Made by a program: the position numbers and the translations under genes
Notes under the pieces: generated by a model
Database searches by the model: none
Seen by the model: only the letters and a program-made list of their open reading frames with translations
Told to the model about the DNA's origin: nothing
Assembly: GCA_003342895.1 (NCBI GenBank)
Contig: PTFA01000011.1
Location: 9,276,778-9,340,777, forward strand
DNA from: Casuarius casuarius
Lineage: Eukaryota > Chordata > Aves > Casuariiformes > Casuariidae
Length of the DNA: 64,000 bases
Reading direction: 5' to 3'
Shown: positions 33,947 to 47,945 of the stretch, piece by piece
Layout: every line of letters starts with the position of its first letter
Numbering within the stretch: position 1 is the first letter of the stretch

Positions 33947-36900
33947 CTAGGACAAAAGTTGATGTGTTAAAAAATATGAAATTCTTCAAACTCATAAACA
34001 ATAGTGCATATATATGACATATCAAGGTATTGCATGACAATCACTTATTTTGGTATTTTGGACTTCTTAACAACCTTTCTGTCCAGGGGCAGCTGGAATT
34101 GGGATGCTTTACCTTAGAAAGCTATCCCAGACTAGCATAAGACCAAGCAAATTGCAAAGATTGCTTGCAAGCACCACTCTGGACTCTGGCTCTCCATGGC
34201 CTGTAAATTCTGTAGTACACTTCTTAGAAGCGCAGACCAGAACCATCCAGGTAAAAAAGAGGCACTACATGTTAATTGAAACTTTGTACAGTAATATGAT
34301 TGCCACCAAATCTTTCTTAAAAAAATCCATTTATTTCATTCTCATTTTTCCCACTGAACAGCAAAAGGACACCAAATAATGTAAGCACAGGTTGAAACAC
34401 TTCTTGAAGTAATAAAGAAGAAAAAACTTTCAAAATTCTTTTCAACTTCCTTTCCCTGCAGAACAGTGTCATGTAAAATTTTTGAAATGGCCTAAGTACC
34501 AACCTGCTTTTTACTATGGCTGTTGCCATTATTTATATTGTTCAGGAATTTAGATTTCAGTTCCCAACTCATTTACTCTCTAATTCAACAAACACACAAA
34601 ATACTCTATAATCTGAATCAACATTTTGTGATGAGAATGGTATATCATTTCAGAGTGTTCTTATTTCTCTCTCTTGCATTTCTCCATAGGCATTTTCTGA
34701 GGTGTTTCAGAACTAAGATGTTTTAAGGATTCTCCTTCAGTTAATGTTATCTGCACATGGTGCTTTTGTATTATTAAAGAAGGCATTTAGTACCACTCTA
34801 CTCACAGAAATCAATGCATAAAGGTATCATAGGTACACTATGCAAGTATAATAGCAGAAGAAAGTATTATTGGTGGAACCACTATCAGCAACCAACTGAT
34901 GTGTCTTAGCAACAGTAATGTTCTCATTACCCTTATTTTTGATCCTGCTCAGAGTTTTATCACACCCTATCTTTTCTCTGTGAATCACCAAGGGAGATTT
35001 GGAGGACAAAAGAAACTTTCCTTTGCCTAACCTCAAGTAGATCTTATTTGCAGGCCAGAAATAGGGTGAGAGACTATTGCAATTCACTCTTCTTCTCCTT
35101 GTCTGTTTTGGTCTTAGGTCACAGCAAGTATGAGATGAATTTATAGGCACTTATATATAAATTCCTCCTACACCATGAACAGTATTCTGCAATACTTAAA
35201 GTACTGCAGTCAATTTATTTTGTGTAGTGTTCACTTCTGTAACTGTGTAAGGCACAAGCTAAGCTCTTCATGAAGATTTATAGGCAGGTATATCTTGTAT
35301 GAGGATACTGATAGGGCTATGGCAGAAGGTAAGTACCAAGCTGTTATGCTTTACCAAAATCAAGATAATTCTGGCCAGGCAGAGAAGTAGAATTTCTGGT
35401 GCTGTGGTAAAAATGCCCATGGAGCTAGAGAAGGGTGCTGAAGATTTCACTCTTAGACTTAGGCTCCATAATTCCACCTATGTCCAATTAAAGGTGTCTA
35501 AACCACTCAGTAAATCTCGGTCTTTGGTAATTAAGGAAATTCATGACAATTTAAGTGCTGTTACTGCAGATAAGAGAAGGTATCTTCTAGACATAAGGAT
35601 TTCAAAATATAGGAATATTATAGTGCTTAACTAGAGAAATAATGTATGTGGGTTATGAAATTATTTTTATTCTTCTAAGTGAACTGGTAATTTTTAAAAT
35701 CAGATCAATGCTTTTGAAATTATTGAGTGTTCACCTTCTTTTAAAAATCAAATAGCTTATTTAAGTATAAAAACTCTTCAAGCCCATATCTGAAAACCTG
35801 GGTTTCTACTAAGCACGTACAAAAAATGTATACTAGTAAAGTCGTGATGCAACGTTTGAACTTCAGAATTTCCTGACTTTGACTACACAGCAATGAGATT
35901 ATAACATGCAGAAGACTCAGGTTATTATGGAATTGATGTTTAATATTGACTTATACTGGAGTTGGTATGAAGATGAATTAAGCCAAAAGATAATTATTAA
36001 TTGATACGAAAATGAGGTCAATAAAATAGTGGGATTAATAAATCTTGATATTGACCAAAAGCAGAACAAAGGAAGTGCTATGCTACACATAAATATTGCG
36101 AGCACTTATTACATCCCTCTGAACTAGTGATAAACTGTAAGAGGTTGAAACATGAGTTGGTTTAAAAGCCAAGCACTTTCTCCCTTCCTGATGCTGTGTT
36201 CCCACAAGATACAGAAGAATAAATTACATCTTTATGTGTGAAATAATCAACTGCATTCCAAAAAGCTAATCCTACCATTTCTACCTTTTGTGGGATTGTC
36301 AAAGAAGCTGTTTTCTATTTGAACTAAAAATTTCACACTAGATATACAAATTGACCACAATCAATGTATTTACCAAACTGTGTTCCATAGCTACAACCCT
36401 GTGACAATGCTGACGCCTAGACTGATCTTTTTCTCCATCGTCCTTCCTCCCCACCCCACAAAAAGCACACTGTGATGTTTCCATGTTGTGAAAATATAGT
36501 TGTGCAAAACTGAGCTTAGTGGCTCCACTAGCAAAGTAGACTACAACAAAATTTAAGGTGATATATAAGCAGTGGATACTTTGAGCCATCACAGCAACAG
36601 AGGAGATGAAAACACAAGCAATGTAGGAAGCATTGATATAATAAACTCTGTATATAATAGCGGTATTCAATCTGTTCCTCCAAGCAAAAAACCTAGCACT
36701 TTAAGTTGTGAATCTTGACAGAGACTCAGAAGAAGACTGGATTCTCCCAGAGTCACAGTCCTTGACTTCAATCTTGAAGTATTTGGATGATTATTATTGC
36801 AGGGGAGAGGAGAAGGATCTTTCCTGACAGCTTTTCTGCTGGACTGAAGAAACTCTAAGATACAGGCTCCACTGCCTGTCTTGAGATTAGAGAAGCCCTT

Positions 36901-37230
36901 GAAAAAAAACCCAAAAACAAACAAAAAAACCTGCCCAAACTTCTCTTCTTTCCACAGCAAGGAAGAGGAAGAAAGAGAAACACCATAAACTAGCTGCCAA
37001 TTACAGACCTCTTTCAGATCAAGCTCAAGGTACTTTTGTTTTTAATATAACAGTAGTACTGCCTAGATGAAAAAATAAATCCGTAAGTATTCAGACCTCT
37101 TTCTCTATATCATTATATGGGTGGCAATAAATGCTGTCGGAATCAAAATCCATAAACAGCACTATTGTCCTGTAATTCAAGCAGGCTGTTTCCTTAAACT
37201 CTCACCCCTCCCATTGAACATCCTTTCTAC
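33947..37230 (-). other. ROBO2: ROBO2 intron within FN3-3
   Basis: About 3.3 kb of AT-rich sequence. I found no exon, RNA gene or clear repeat. Open frames at 34104-35634 have no domain signal. Confidence 0.8.
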
Positions 37231-37355
37231 CTTATACTCCTGGATGACTCCGTTTTGGTGATCTGGAGGCGGAGGATCCCACGAGATGCTGATGCTTGTG
37301 CTGTTGTGGTTTCCAACTGTCAGGACAGTAACAGACTGAGGAGGGGCACTTGGAG
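37231..37355 (-). CDS. ROBO2: ROBO2 exon: first half of FN3-3
   Basis: 125 nt, entry phase 1, exit phase 0. It encodes (A)PSAPPQSVTVLTVGNHNSTS, ISISWDPPPP and DHQNGVIQEYK. The third FN3 domain starts here, with its core tryptophan in SWDPPPP and a predicted N-glycosylation sequon, NST. The acceptor is CTTTGGTGTAG and the donor GTAGAAAG. Translation beyond the donor into the intron meets no ROBO-like sequence, which fixes the boundary at EYK. Confidence 0.95.
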
Positions 37356-38461
37356 CTACACCAAAGAGAGAGAACAAACAGAAGCAAGACATTAATCCAC
37401 TTGCTAGAGCACGAATTTTGCTGAAACAGTGTAAGAGCAAGCAGAGAATATACAAAGTTCACATTCCCTGCAGGCCTAGGTATGCATATTTTGTCAGGCA
37501 CTGACAATTTTGAAAAATGGCTTTCTAAAGAGAAGCATAGCTCTGAATGAAAATGCAGAATTTGTGGCAATGGAGAATCAATACAAATCACTCCTCAATT
37601 ATATATAGCATATCTCGATTTTGCACTGGTATTATTCTCAGGCTTCCATTTGTTTTCTTTAGTATGCATGGTTAGTTATGGATACATCAACTAAGTCCTA
37701 ATGTGAGGCTGCTTCACCTGCCCTGAAAAGTGTTTTGATTCTTTCTTCTCCACATCGTCTAATAAGAATGCACAGCAGTAGACGTTTGAGCATTTTTGTT
37801 TATTTGTCCTCCAAGAAGACATTAACTTAGGAGATTTAAACATAAAATTTTGTAACTCCTAGTCAGAAAAAGGTTGAAGTATTCAGGGCTTTGCACTAAA
37901 TGCCAGTGAATAGGGGAAGTGATAAATTAGGCCATATTACATATATAAATATTTATGGCCTCTTTTCCCTTGGCAAGTCTTCCTTTCTCTTTAATGCCCA
38001 CTTTAATGTCCATCCACAGCTGTCTTGCTGGTCACTGCATATCAAGGCCAGATCTACAGTGCAAAGTTTTGCCAGCACAGCTATGCTGGCTGGAGATGTG
38101 GAAAAAAAATCATAGCCATTAGTGATTAGAGCTATGCTGGCAAAGCCCCTCTTGCAGTGACACCAACAGCAGGGTGCTTTCGTTGGCTGAGAACATGTTT
38201 GGAAAGTGATGCAACAGCACAGCACTGATAATGAAAAAAATAGTCCCCTCTGTGAGCATCTGCTGCATCTCCACGTGGGGGCTCTCCCATCATAGCTATA
38301 GCTGCCAGAGCAGAGGGTCTGTGGCACACGTCCCCCCTCAGCCACTCCAGGGTGTTAAAATGCTTTGTAGTCTCTCTCTCTTCCACTGCGCTTCTAGACT
38401 AGTGACTAACAACTTGACACTGTTGGCGACTTAGCTTGCCACTGTGGCAAAGTCTAGTGTC

Positions 38462-38479
38462 ATCTTAAGATCTTAAGAT
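38462..38479. repeat. 18-bp perfect palindrome
   Basis: ATCTTAAGATCTTAAGAT reads the same on both strands and lies just before the old interspersed repeat. Confidence 0.85.
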
Positions 38480-38505
38480 ATGTCCCTGGGAAAAAATATT
38501 AATAA

Positions 38506-38920
38506 AAACAGCCACACTGAATTAGACCTAGGGTCCAGCTAGTCCATCTATCCTAGTTCATCTATCTAGTCTTCAACAAAACCAATATACAAGGGCTATG
38601 AAAGTACAAACTAATAAGGAAAGCATATAGTGACACCTCTCCAGGACACTCTTCCAAATCCCAGCAACCTGACACTCAGCGACTTTCCAGGCCAGAATGA
38701 TATCTTTGTGTATGTATATCTCTCCCTAGATTTTTTTATTCTATGTATCTGTCATCACCTTTAATATAATCTGAAAACATTTCTAATATGAAATCTGGAA
38801 GCTTATTTTAAAGAACCGTAGCAGACCTTGAACCAGAATCTAAAATATTTACCACCCCCTCCACTGTCTTCAAATCTAATTTGATAACCCTCTGGTTCTC
38901 ACATCTCACACTGTGGGTCA
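38506..38920 (+). mobile_element. Decayed old amniote interspersed repeat (LINE/CR1-like, family unsure)
   Basis: The layout follows a repeat common in sauropsid genomes: ACAGCCACACTGAATTAGAC, GGGTCCAGCTAGTCCATCTA, then AGCATATAGTGACACCTCTCC, and near the end AATTTGATAACCCTCTGGTT. Spacing and order fit but there are many substitutions and gaps, so the copy is old. The family name is from memory and uncertain. Confidence 0.5.
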
Positions 38921-41865
38921 CGGCTCCCTGATGCCAATCTCTTAGCATAGAGTATTCCCACCCACAGAGGACTGTTTAATTGCTAAATTCTGAAGGCGCC
39001 AAGACTCCCTGATTGCGTGAACATCCTTGGATCATGCTTCTCCAAAAAGTAAACCAAGAATCACTGGCATCTGTGCATTAATGTCTGGCAGGTTTAACAC
39101 AACTAAAGGCAGCCCCAGATACCAGGAGTATTCAAGTTTCCCAAGTCATTCCAGATTTCCTTATTTTTTCCTGTGGCCTCCTTGAGATTGGCTATGTTCC
39201 CACTTTGGATGCTTCCCAGTACTTGAGCTGGCACAGGCATGAGGATCTGAGCTCAAATCCTCTTATAACCTTGAAGAGTTGAAGTAGTCTGTTGCAGGAA
39301 TTACACAACTTAAAATCATTCTGAGGGAGGACATGGACCTATGACACTATATCAGAAAAAAATTTTTTGAGAAGTGTGGTACATGCACGACTGCCCTGTA
39401 AAGCTGCACATTCTGACAGCAACGTTTTCAGATGCGGGTTCAGCTGCAAAGCAAATAGTGCAAGGTAGAGTCCTTGTGACCTTGGATGATGCAGAGAAGC
39501 AGTGTACTGGTGGGAAGAAATTGCGCTCTATTGTGGGCAATTTGTCTCTTAGCCAGCTCAAGGGAAGAACAGAAAGGTGGTCTTTGGCTACTCCTTGCAA
39601 TTGTGCAAAGCATAAACATTGGTTAAGTTAATATTGGATTGTGTATTTATGGCAAGTGTAACAATTTGCCACATAGTAAAAAAAAAAAAGCATTTTAAAA
39701 ATCTTTCAAGTTATTCAATAACAACAAAACCATGAATAAATGTATGCATGCTGTATTCATTAAAACAACATTTTACAATAAAATAATAGTCAGAAAATGG
39801 CAAAGCTTAACACTGTGTAACTCATTTTGGTTTTTAAATAATATGGAATATCTTGCAGAAATGTATTTACTTTCATCCTTACACAGAAACATAAAGGGCA
39901 TTCAGAAATATAATTTCTTATATACACATACCAAGAATGAGCGAGGGAGAGTGCAAGAGCGAGCAAGGTAAATGCTACAGAATATGTAAAATGAACTATT
40001 TAATCTAATATTTAAAGAAAAACACAGTATCCTCATTTGTCTTTGCATTTAAACTGCACAAATATTTTAGTTAACATTCTAACAATATGTCTTTTTGTTT
40101 CTAGGACGAATTAGAGTAATTTTGAAGCAACATTAAAATTGCAACTGATGAATGCAGCTGAAGTCTCATTTTAAGCGCTAAAGCAAGCAGGAATAGACAG
40201 ACAGCAACTGATAAAAACTAAGGAGACCTCCATTATTCACCATTATATTTTTGCACATTGGTGACAAACAATATACAGAAAAAATTCTACTCCACAAAGT
40301 TATTCCAAAAGAGATTTAAAATAGTGGGTGTAATTGAAGAAATTATCATCTGTCTTTAGAGAAAGTGTGAACACAAGCAAGAAGTGAAAATTACCAAATA
40401 AAATATTCTATTTAGCTCTTTCTTTGTATAGGTAGACACATACATATATATAACAGTTCTGCCTCCTCTCTCTATGATAATATCACCCTGTAAGCTGGCA
40501 CCATGATATAAATTAAGCCACTTGTCTGACACTGCTGCAGTTATTAAATAGACCACATTGAAGAATAACATTTTTAAAACCGCTTTCTCATTTCCCCTGC
40601 TGCTGACTTGTGGAGAACACCTTCCCTGCTTCTTGACAGGTCAATTATTCCAGTGCTCAGCTTCTTCTTACAGATATGAAAGAACCCAAATCGCTGCTCA
40701 TCTTTTCCAGACGCAGCCAAACAGAATTCCATTTGTTACCTTCACAAGGCCAAAGAGATAGGAGATGAATGGATGCTGAATTGTGACAAATGCTGGATGT
40801 AGAGGAAAAGTCTAACTGCAGCCAAATTGATTTTCGGAGGTAGCCCTCAGAAGTAACCTGCCATGTAAAATTCAATCCAGCAAAAAGCTGCTACTACCTC
40901 TTGGCTGCACTTTGCCTTTACCAGGGTTATTCACTTTGATGTTGTGAAAGACTTCCAACGCTCCTATCACCCTTCCAAATTATTTTCTAAAAATAGCATA
41001 ACTGACATTTAAAAAATGTCAACCTGAAAAAGCTCATCTTCAAAATGGAGTCACGGGCTAAACAGTAGTGTTATACCTTTCAGTAGACTGATATTTTTCT
41101 TTACAGGATGAGAAGCAAACCACATTCATTACACATTTGGTTGATGGTATTTTTGAAAATGTATGAACACTAATATAATTACAAAGATAACGTGAAGAAT
41201 TAAAGGAAATCACTGTAGAATTGCATCTACTAAATTTTCTCATGGAGATACTTAACTTTATCACCCAAGAAAGAGGAATAATTATTTACAGGGGCTGACA
41301 TTTGACTGGTGATAGTACTGTATGTTATAGGCTTCTGTTTTATTGAAAAAGACACTTGTAAAAAGACTGCTTGAAGGTTACATTAATCTACAAAGCAGAT
41401 CATAGACTGTGATTTATACATATCTGTAGGCAAGAAAATTTTTAAAAATCTTCACTGTATGGAAAGTTATTCCACATGAAGAAAGTGGCCTTTAAAGAAG
41501 GAAAGTACCTGACAGGCTCTGCTAGATGAGAGTTACAAAAGAAAATGTCACTCCTCAAGTATTTTATGGATATAGACTGGAGGTACAAAATCTTCTCTTT
41601 TTTCAGTAGTTCTTAATTTACTTTTAGCAGGAGACAGTTAGATTAACTAAACAAACAACAAAATTGAAAATGGACAAGAATAAAATCTGCTAGGAAGGGG
41701 GAAAATCTTACACTTTAACTTTAGAAAAGCAATTTCACCTGTAGAAAGTTTTTTTCAATTTTCTTTCTTTTTCTTTTTTTTTTAAGCTTTTTCAGACTGC
41801 TGCAGAGCTATTCTTTACTCATTGATTTAGGCTTTATAGTCTAAACAAACAAATGGGAACCAAAA

Positions 41866-41975
41866 AGTCCTAAACTCTAATCCTGACTTGAACAACAGCT
41901 TTCTATGTGCTTTTATACAAGTTGCAGGACACTGAATTTCCTCATCTATAAAGCAGGGATAAAAACCAAGTTATA
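41866..41975 (+). mobile_element. MIR-like SINE remnant
   Basis: CTCTAATCCTGACTTGAA, a degraded GTGTGACC-like core, then TGAATTTCCTCATCTATAAA and GCAGGGATAA follow the MIR core and tail consensus. Fragmentary and old, as expected for a MIR in a bird or reptile. Confidence 0.6.
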
Positions 41976-43127
41976 TTCATGTTTACTTGCTTGTTGGTCA
42001 ATAATCATAACAAATCAAAGTGAAAAGTAAGTAATAAGCAAGTTTATTCTAGAATTAAAAAGTACTTGACAATCAGCACTAACTGAAACCTCAGGATACC
42101 TCAGTAAATCATTAAGACTGTATCTTCAATAAGAAGGAAAGAGTGCACTCAAAAACTGTCAAAAGCATACGAGCATTTTGAAACTTCACTAGTGTTTCTC
42201 TCCCATAGTTTGAAAGAAAGCAAAGAGACAGCCACAAGATGAACCCTCCCTGTTAAGATCATCCTTCTACTTTTACAGTAGAGAGGCTGATGATGGCTCA
42301 GACTCTGGGAATGGGTTAGATTATATAAATAGATAGATAGGTTTCTTGTATGCTTCAAAGAGAGAAGGATAAAATCACCGCACTTTCTTTGCTTTTCAAT
42401 AAAAAACAGCCGTCGAGAGCGTATGTCTAAGTAAAATAATACATTCATGCTACGTGCGAAGGAAATGATTGTTTCTGCATTTCAGTGGTGTAAAATGTTT
42501 AATATATCTGCACCTTGCACGTTTTGGTGTAGGCTTGAAAGGTACTTAAGTAAACTGATTTAACTCTCTGAAGGACTAAATAAGGCCATTTCATGATTGG
42601 TGTGCTAGGAGAAACAGCAGAGCAGAATGCCCTTTAGACTGGAGGTCCTTCAGAATAGCAAAAAATTTGTCTTTCACCAGTCCTCATGGCCTAACCAAGC
42701 TGTTCATCTACGTTACTGCGCATTCAGAAAGATTTGCTTCTTTTCAAACACTCATCTGCAAAAGATTTCATGTATTAGTTTTATTTTCAAAGTCCAGACC
42801 AAAATCCTTTACTGCAACAACACTGGTTAGAAAAGAATGGCTGCGGCACACTTTTTGGAAGAACAAAAGCCCCTCCTCACACATAATGAGCAGGTATCAG
42901 CTAGAAGACTATGGGACTGGCTGAGTGTTTGTCTTGGAATATTTACACCACAAAACTGACTATTAAGTTAAATTCTAATGCCAATTCTGTATTGAACAAA
43001 TAGAAATCATATGAAAAAAAATGCAGTCGAACAAAAGCATACATAAAATAACCAAAGTGATCATTCTTGACTTCACTTCCAGTACTAGACGTGTAAGTCT
43101 GTTGCTGCTTCTGACCATTTTACTAAC

Positions 43128-43359
43128 CTTCCTCAGTGGTACGGGCAGACTTTGATTCACCGTCCATTCCTTGGAATTCGTTGAAATAAGGGCGAACTTT
43201 AATTTCATAAGTGACCCCTTTTTTCAAGTTGACTAAGACAGCACTGCGCTCAGTTGGGACTTTGACCTCCAAATTCTGCCACAGAGCTGGAGAAGGTAGG
43301 CCAGATGTTTGGCGATACATTACTCGATAGCCCTGAATAAACTGGGACTGGCGATCAAC
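43128..43359 (-). CDS. ROBO2: ROBO2 exon: main body of FN3-2
   Basis: 232 nt, entry phase 0, exit phase 1, 77 codons. It starts VDRQSQFIQGYRVMYRQTSG and ends GESKSARTTEE plus one base. It includes the FN3 tyrosine-corner stretch LVNLKKGVTYEIKVRPYFNE. The acceptor is CCATTTCTAG and the donor GTTAGTAA, which is non-typical at position +3. The C-C' loop LPSPALWQNLEVK differs markedly from the human loop as I recall it (LQATSSWQNLDAK), while the flanking strands are almost unchanged. Confidence 0.96.
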
Positions 43360-44300
43360 CTAGAAATGGCATTAAATAATATGTCAATAAACAAAGTAAC
43401 CGAACCATACAAAAAGAAAACAAAACATATACCTAGAATATTTATGTCCTTATGAAAAAGAGCAAATAAACAGTTGCTTATGCTGTCAAATTTAAAAATC
43501 AAGCTGCCTCCTTGTAAGTCACTCCGTATTAATTTTCTTTAAATGAACATTTTTCTCATGTTATTTGTTATATGACATTTCTTCCTATTTTACTCTCTCC
43601 AGTTACATATAATGACAAATACCATCTTAAAGCATAAAATAAACCTCACCCCTCCAACAAATCATAAAAAGAGAACTTTGGCATAAGACTTACTGCATGT
43701 AAACCTAGTAAGGACATGTTGGCTACTGATGTGCTGAAATATGAGAAGAAAAGAAAAACAAATTCTTTTCAGGAAAGGACAAGTCTTTGAAGATGCCTTA
43801 TATGCTTTCAGTTAGTCCATTACTTGGCTTACAGCTCATCTTTTCATGAGATGCTCAGGAAAGTAAAATAAACATAAGACAGATGCAGAGAGAACAACAT
43901 CCAAGGACATGTGTTGTTCCCTGTGCTCACAGTCTAAGCAGCCTATTTGCATCCTGGGACTGTGATGCACTCATGCCATCAGATGGGGGTGGAACGCTCT
44001 TTCTTTTTATATTACTTGTTGCTATGCAGAGACAATTCAAGACTGCAGTTATATACAAAAGCTTAAAAATTCTAACCTATCATAGCTATAAATAGGATTT
44101 TAATTTCAAGGAAAAACTTAAAATACATTTTATCTTGGAAAGCTGTATGCATTTTCCCCTTTAGGAAAAAAAAAAGAAAAAAACAATGATTTGAGCTGCT
44201 GTGATGTTTGAATGAATTTGCAGTTTAACCTTGAAAAAAATAGTCAAAACTATTTGATGGATAAAACAAAACCAAAGCCAGCTGCTTCTGTAGCTGTCAC

Positions 44301-44318
44301 AAAAAAAAAAAAAAAAAA
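44301..44318. repeat. A18 homopolymer
   Basis: Eighteen consecutive A. I see no SINE or retrocopy body next to it. Confidence 0.9.
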
Positions 44319-46010
44319 GAAGAGCCAAAGAAAATGCAATACAAATAGCCACATAAATGGCTGTTTAGTAAATTCCTGTATTACAGCTAAGGTTCAACAA
44401 GTAGGATTTTCTTCCTGTTCTTGACAATTTGCTAGCTCAAAGATATTTCAGAATTAGAGGTAGGCTTGTTTGAGTTCTCTTAAGAATAAATGGACTTCAG
44501 ACTGAAAACAGAAACCAAGGTCTATTCCACTTTTCCTATAACCTTGTTATACAGTTTACTGAGTCATTCAGGGGGGACCCAGATTCTTAAGACATTAAAA
44601 AGCAGGGCAAACAAGAAAGCTTTATTTATGAGAGCAAAGCAGAAATGTCTTTCATCAAAACTGTCACTGTTAAAAACCTTGCAACATATGTTACAACAAC
44701 ATTAAGCTTGCATTTTATAAACTTCTCTACATTCACTTTAAGTGAATTTATGCACTGAAAGAGGGATATAACTCACAATAATAGCTTGTTAATACCGAAA
44801 GAATCAAGCTGTGTTTTTAAGAAGAACATTAAGCAGCTGTTTCCAGATGAAGGGAGTCTGTAAATCAGAGTAAATTGTTTTTATCCATGTTTGACTTTCA
44901 TTAATTAAATGTTTTACGGACATAAAGACTTTATGAAGCTCATGTTTACTACAAAATTCAGTAACAACTCTTTCATATACTTCGTAATACAGATTTTCAA
45001 CCTAAATTATAATACACAGCTATGATGTTTAATAATCAAAAAATGAAGTCTGATTTCTGTCTAACTTGTGCAAAAGACAGTGTAAGTTCTTTACAACTTT
45101 CCGTTCTGTGTTTGCTGTATTTTTAAGATCTATTGACTGCTGTCAAGTGGAGGACATCTGAAAATTTCTAATTTGACTAAGCTGAACAACAACCATATGT
45201 TGCTACAAAAGGGGATGGAAAATGTTTTGTATGATACGGTATAAACACAAACATAACTACTAACTCACTGAGAAGAACTGTACTGCTGGCCAGAAGTTCC
45301 ATAAAGCTTTCTGAGGAGAAACCACTATTCATGTTCAGGACTCTAGATCTGTGCTATTTGACACAGATTCTGATACACCCATCATACTGATATACATAGC
45401 ATGCTAGTTTTTAAGTCCATCACATTCTCGTATGTATTTATACATATCTGATATGTAGCTTATTCATCCACCTCTTCTCCCCCCTCCTTCTTTAAGTCCC
45501 TAACCTAAAAGACTGAACGATACAAAGGATATGAACATGGGAAGCAGTAGTACAACAAGGTTGTCATTCACAGCATTGCTGTAAACTAGCTTGGTCTGAG
45601 GCCCACACAAGTTTTACAGTGCTTTCAATTAAAAGTTTGATTGCAACAGGGCCAGATGATCTGCCAGAAATTCAGAGAATTGACAATGATTCAGTTGTCA
45701 GGGGTCTGGGAGGGTATGTACAAAGGAAAACACCATATATTTTTAATGCTTGTTTAAACATCTAGTCTTAGTCAATACCAAGCAGAAGTTACTAGGCTGT
45801 CTCTCAAAATCATTTTGAGCTAGTCTAAATGAACAGGGCCCTTCTTATGGTCAAAATGTTGGGAAGCTACTGAGAGGGCACCTCACTCCTTGCTCAAGGT
45901 AGATTTTTTTGTTTTGTTGGAGTTTTGTCATTAGCATAAAAAAGTATTTTCCTTAGATAATTACATGGATTAACCAGGAATATCTATGAGGCATAAGATG
46001 GGTTTATTTC

Positions 46011-46096
46011 ATATATATACATACATATATACATACATATAGGTATGTAGGTATATGTGTGTGTATGTATATATGTGTGTATATACACACAAACAC
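46011..46096. repeat. Complex TA/CA/GT microsatellite
   Basis: Alternating ATAC, ATAT, GTAT, GTGT and ACAC units over about 85 bp. The two halves (TA/CA side and GT side) are partly inverted and could fold. Confidence 0.85.
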
Positions 46097-47799
46097 AGAG
46101 TCTTACACATAACACAAAGCTTGTGACTCCATTATTTTTTCTGTTTGTTATGTGGCAATTATGTGTCACTGCAATGGCATAACACTAAAAATACACTTGG
46201 CATTAAAGAACTGTATTCGGTTGTGCTAAGCATCAGATAACTTTATTGGTTTGGTACTCATTCACATAGAGATAGGTAGAGCTACAGAATCAGGCACAGT
46301 GATTTGATGAAAGAATATAATAACTTTTAGACATGGAAGAGGTATTCCCCTTTCTCTTTTCTTGTAAATGGCTGCCACTTGCTCTTACAAAATACTAAGC
46401 ATTACTGCAGAAATTGCAGGAGTTCTCTCTGCTAAATATTAAGATCAGAGAATATTGCTAATCCTGTGACAATCTTAACTACTCTAGAGTTCATACAAGC
46501 AGCTGTCTCTCTCTCTCACTCTGAATACATAGTAAGGGAGGTATCTGAAAAACCTGATAGCCCTCCATTTCTGCAGAACACGAAACTGCTTTTCCCAGTA
46601 TGTTCAAATCTAAGCATATCACATCTGAACGTGAGACAGGTTTGATAACTATTAGATCATTCTGTTAAGCTGTTCAATTGTTAAAAAGATGGCACAAGAA
46701 ACTTCCGCTGCAAATATAAGCAGGCTTCTAGCTAACCTGCTAACCTGCACCCTGAAGACAGTTTGCAATATGCTCTTCGGTATGTAAATTTCTATCCCAA
46801 AATATCCTAAGTAAAACTCTACTCCCACATCAATAACCATTCTCCATCTGGGCAGAATACCTTGTGCACTGCGCTGAACTCACTAGTATGGACTTGCAGT
46901 AATCTCTGGAAGTGCAAACAGCCCTAGCATTTACCTATCTACAGGGACCACAGAAAGGTATAAGACAGGTGCTTCCAAGAATGTGCTGCCAGTGAAGCAC
47001 ATTCATTTAAACTCAATGTCAAATTAAAAGACAGAGGCAAATAAATTATCCTTCTACCTGGTAGCCTCAGAATTCCTGGTAGATAGTCAGGATTTCAAAG
47101 CAACAGAAACACGGCAGCACTGGAGAAAAGCACCCTAGGGAAGTAACGGATAATGAGGAGTAGGAGAGGGGAAACAGGACACTCTGAGAGCATAATGGAC
47201 CTGTATGGTTGGTAAATGCATCATGGAGCAACATAATAGCAGGACACGTCCCAAATAAACTGGATTCACACTGAGCTAAAATATTTGACAAATATGTATC
47301 ATAAGTGACAAAAGCCATGGGCTGGATGTAGCTAAGCTTGGTGATAAACTCCAGACATGGTGGGGATCACTGCCCTCTCCAGTTAGGTCCAAGTGGACAC
47401 TATCACCTCTATGACTACTATGGCAACTAAGTGAGAAGGCACCTAGTCAATGTTGCAGGGGACTGTAAGAATAAAAGGTTTCATGGCTATGGCAATTATT
47501 TTCCACACTGAGGAAGGGGATTTTATTCCTGCTTATGCCACAGGGCTCCTCTATAATGCTAGGGAACTTTTCATATTTGTTTACCAATTGAACACTCATT
47601 TTTCTGAATATGTGAGAAAACTGGGACTAGAAGTGCTGAACTACGGCTGAGGTCAACTGGAAAAGTGCCTTGAACACATGGTATGTTTCAGTAATGCTAA
47701 ATCCTTTGATAAAAATAAAAATAAATCAGGCCTAAGGTTTCAAATTAGGCACTTGATAACAGTGAGCATATCTGATACTATAAGTCTCATCAGCATTAA

Positions 47800-47945
47800 G
47801 TATCTCTGCAACTCAATCTCCCTATGTGTAAAGTTAGGATAATGACACATTTTTATCATTGTGACAGTAAGTTCAGTATTATTTGTGAAACATCCAAATG
47901 TTATGGTTGAGAACATGACAGTTAAGCCTGTGAGACAAACTAATA
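47800..47945 (+). mobile_element. MIR-like SINE remnant
   Basis: TATCTCTGCAACTCAATCTC, CCTATGTGTAAAGTTAGGAT and AATGACAC resemble the MIR segment CTCTGTGCCTCAGTTTCC and TCTGTAAAATGGGGATAAT. The downstream part is less certain. Confidence 0.5.

Larger units (their letters stand above)
37356..43127 (-). other. ROBO2: ROBO2 intron between FN3-2 and FN3-3
   Basis: About 5.8 kb. It carries an old interspersed repeat remnant (38506-38920), an 18-bp perfect palindrome (38462-38479), a short poly-A run near 39679 and a MIR-like SINE remnant (41866-41975). Confidence 0.8.

Noticed and set aside
44161..44318. A-rich runs as a possible retrocopy or SINE tail
   Set aside because: No gene- or SINE-like body precedes the runs on either strand and no target-site duplication was seen.
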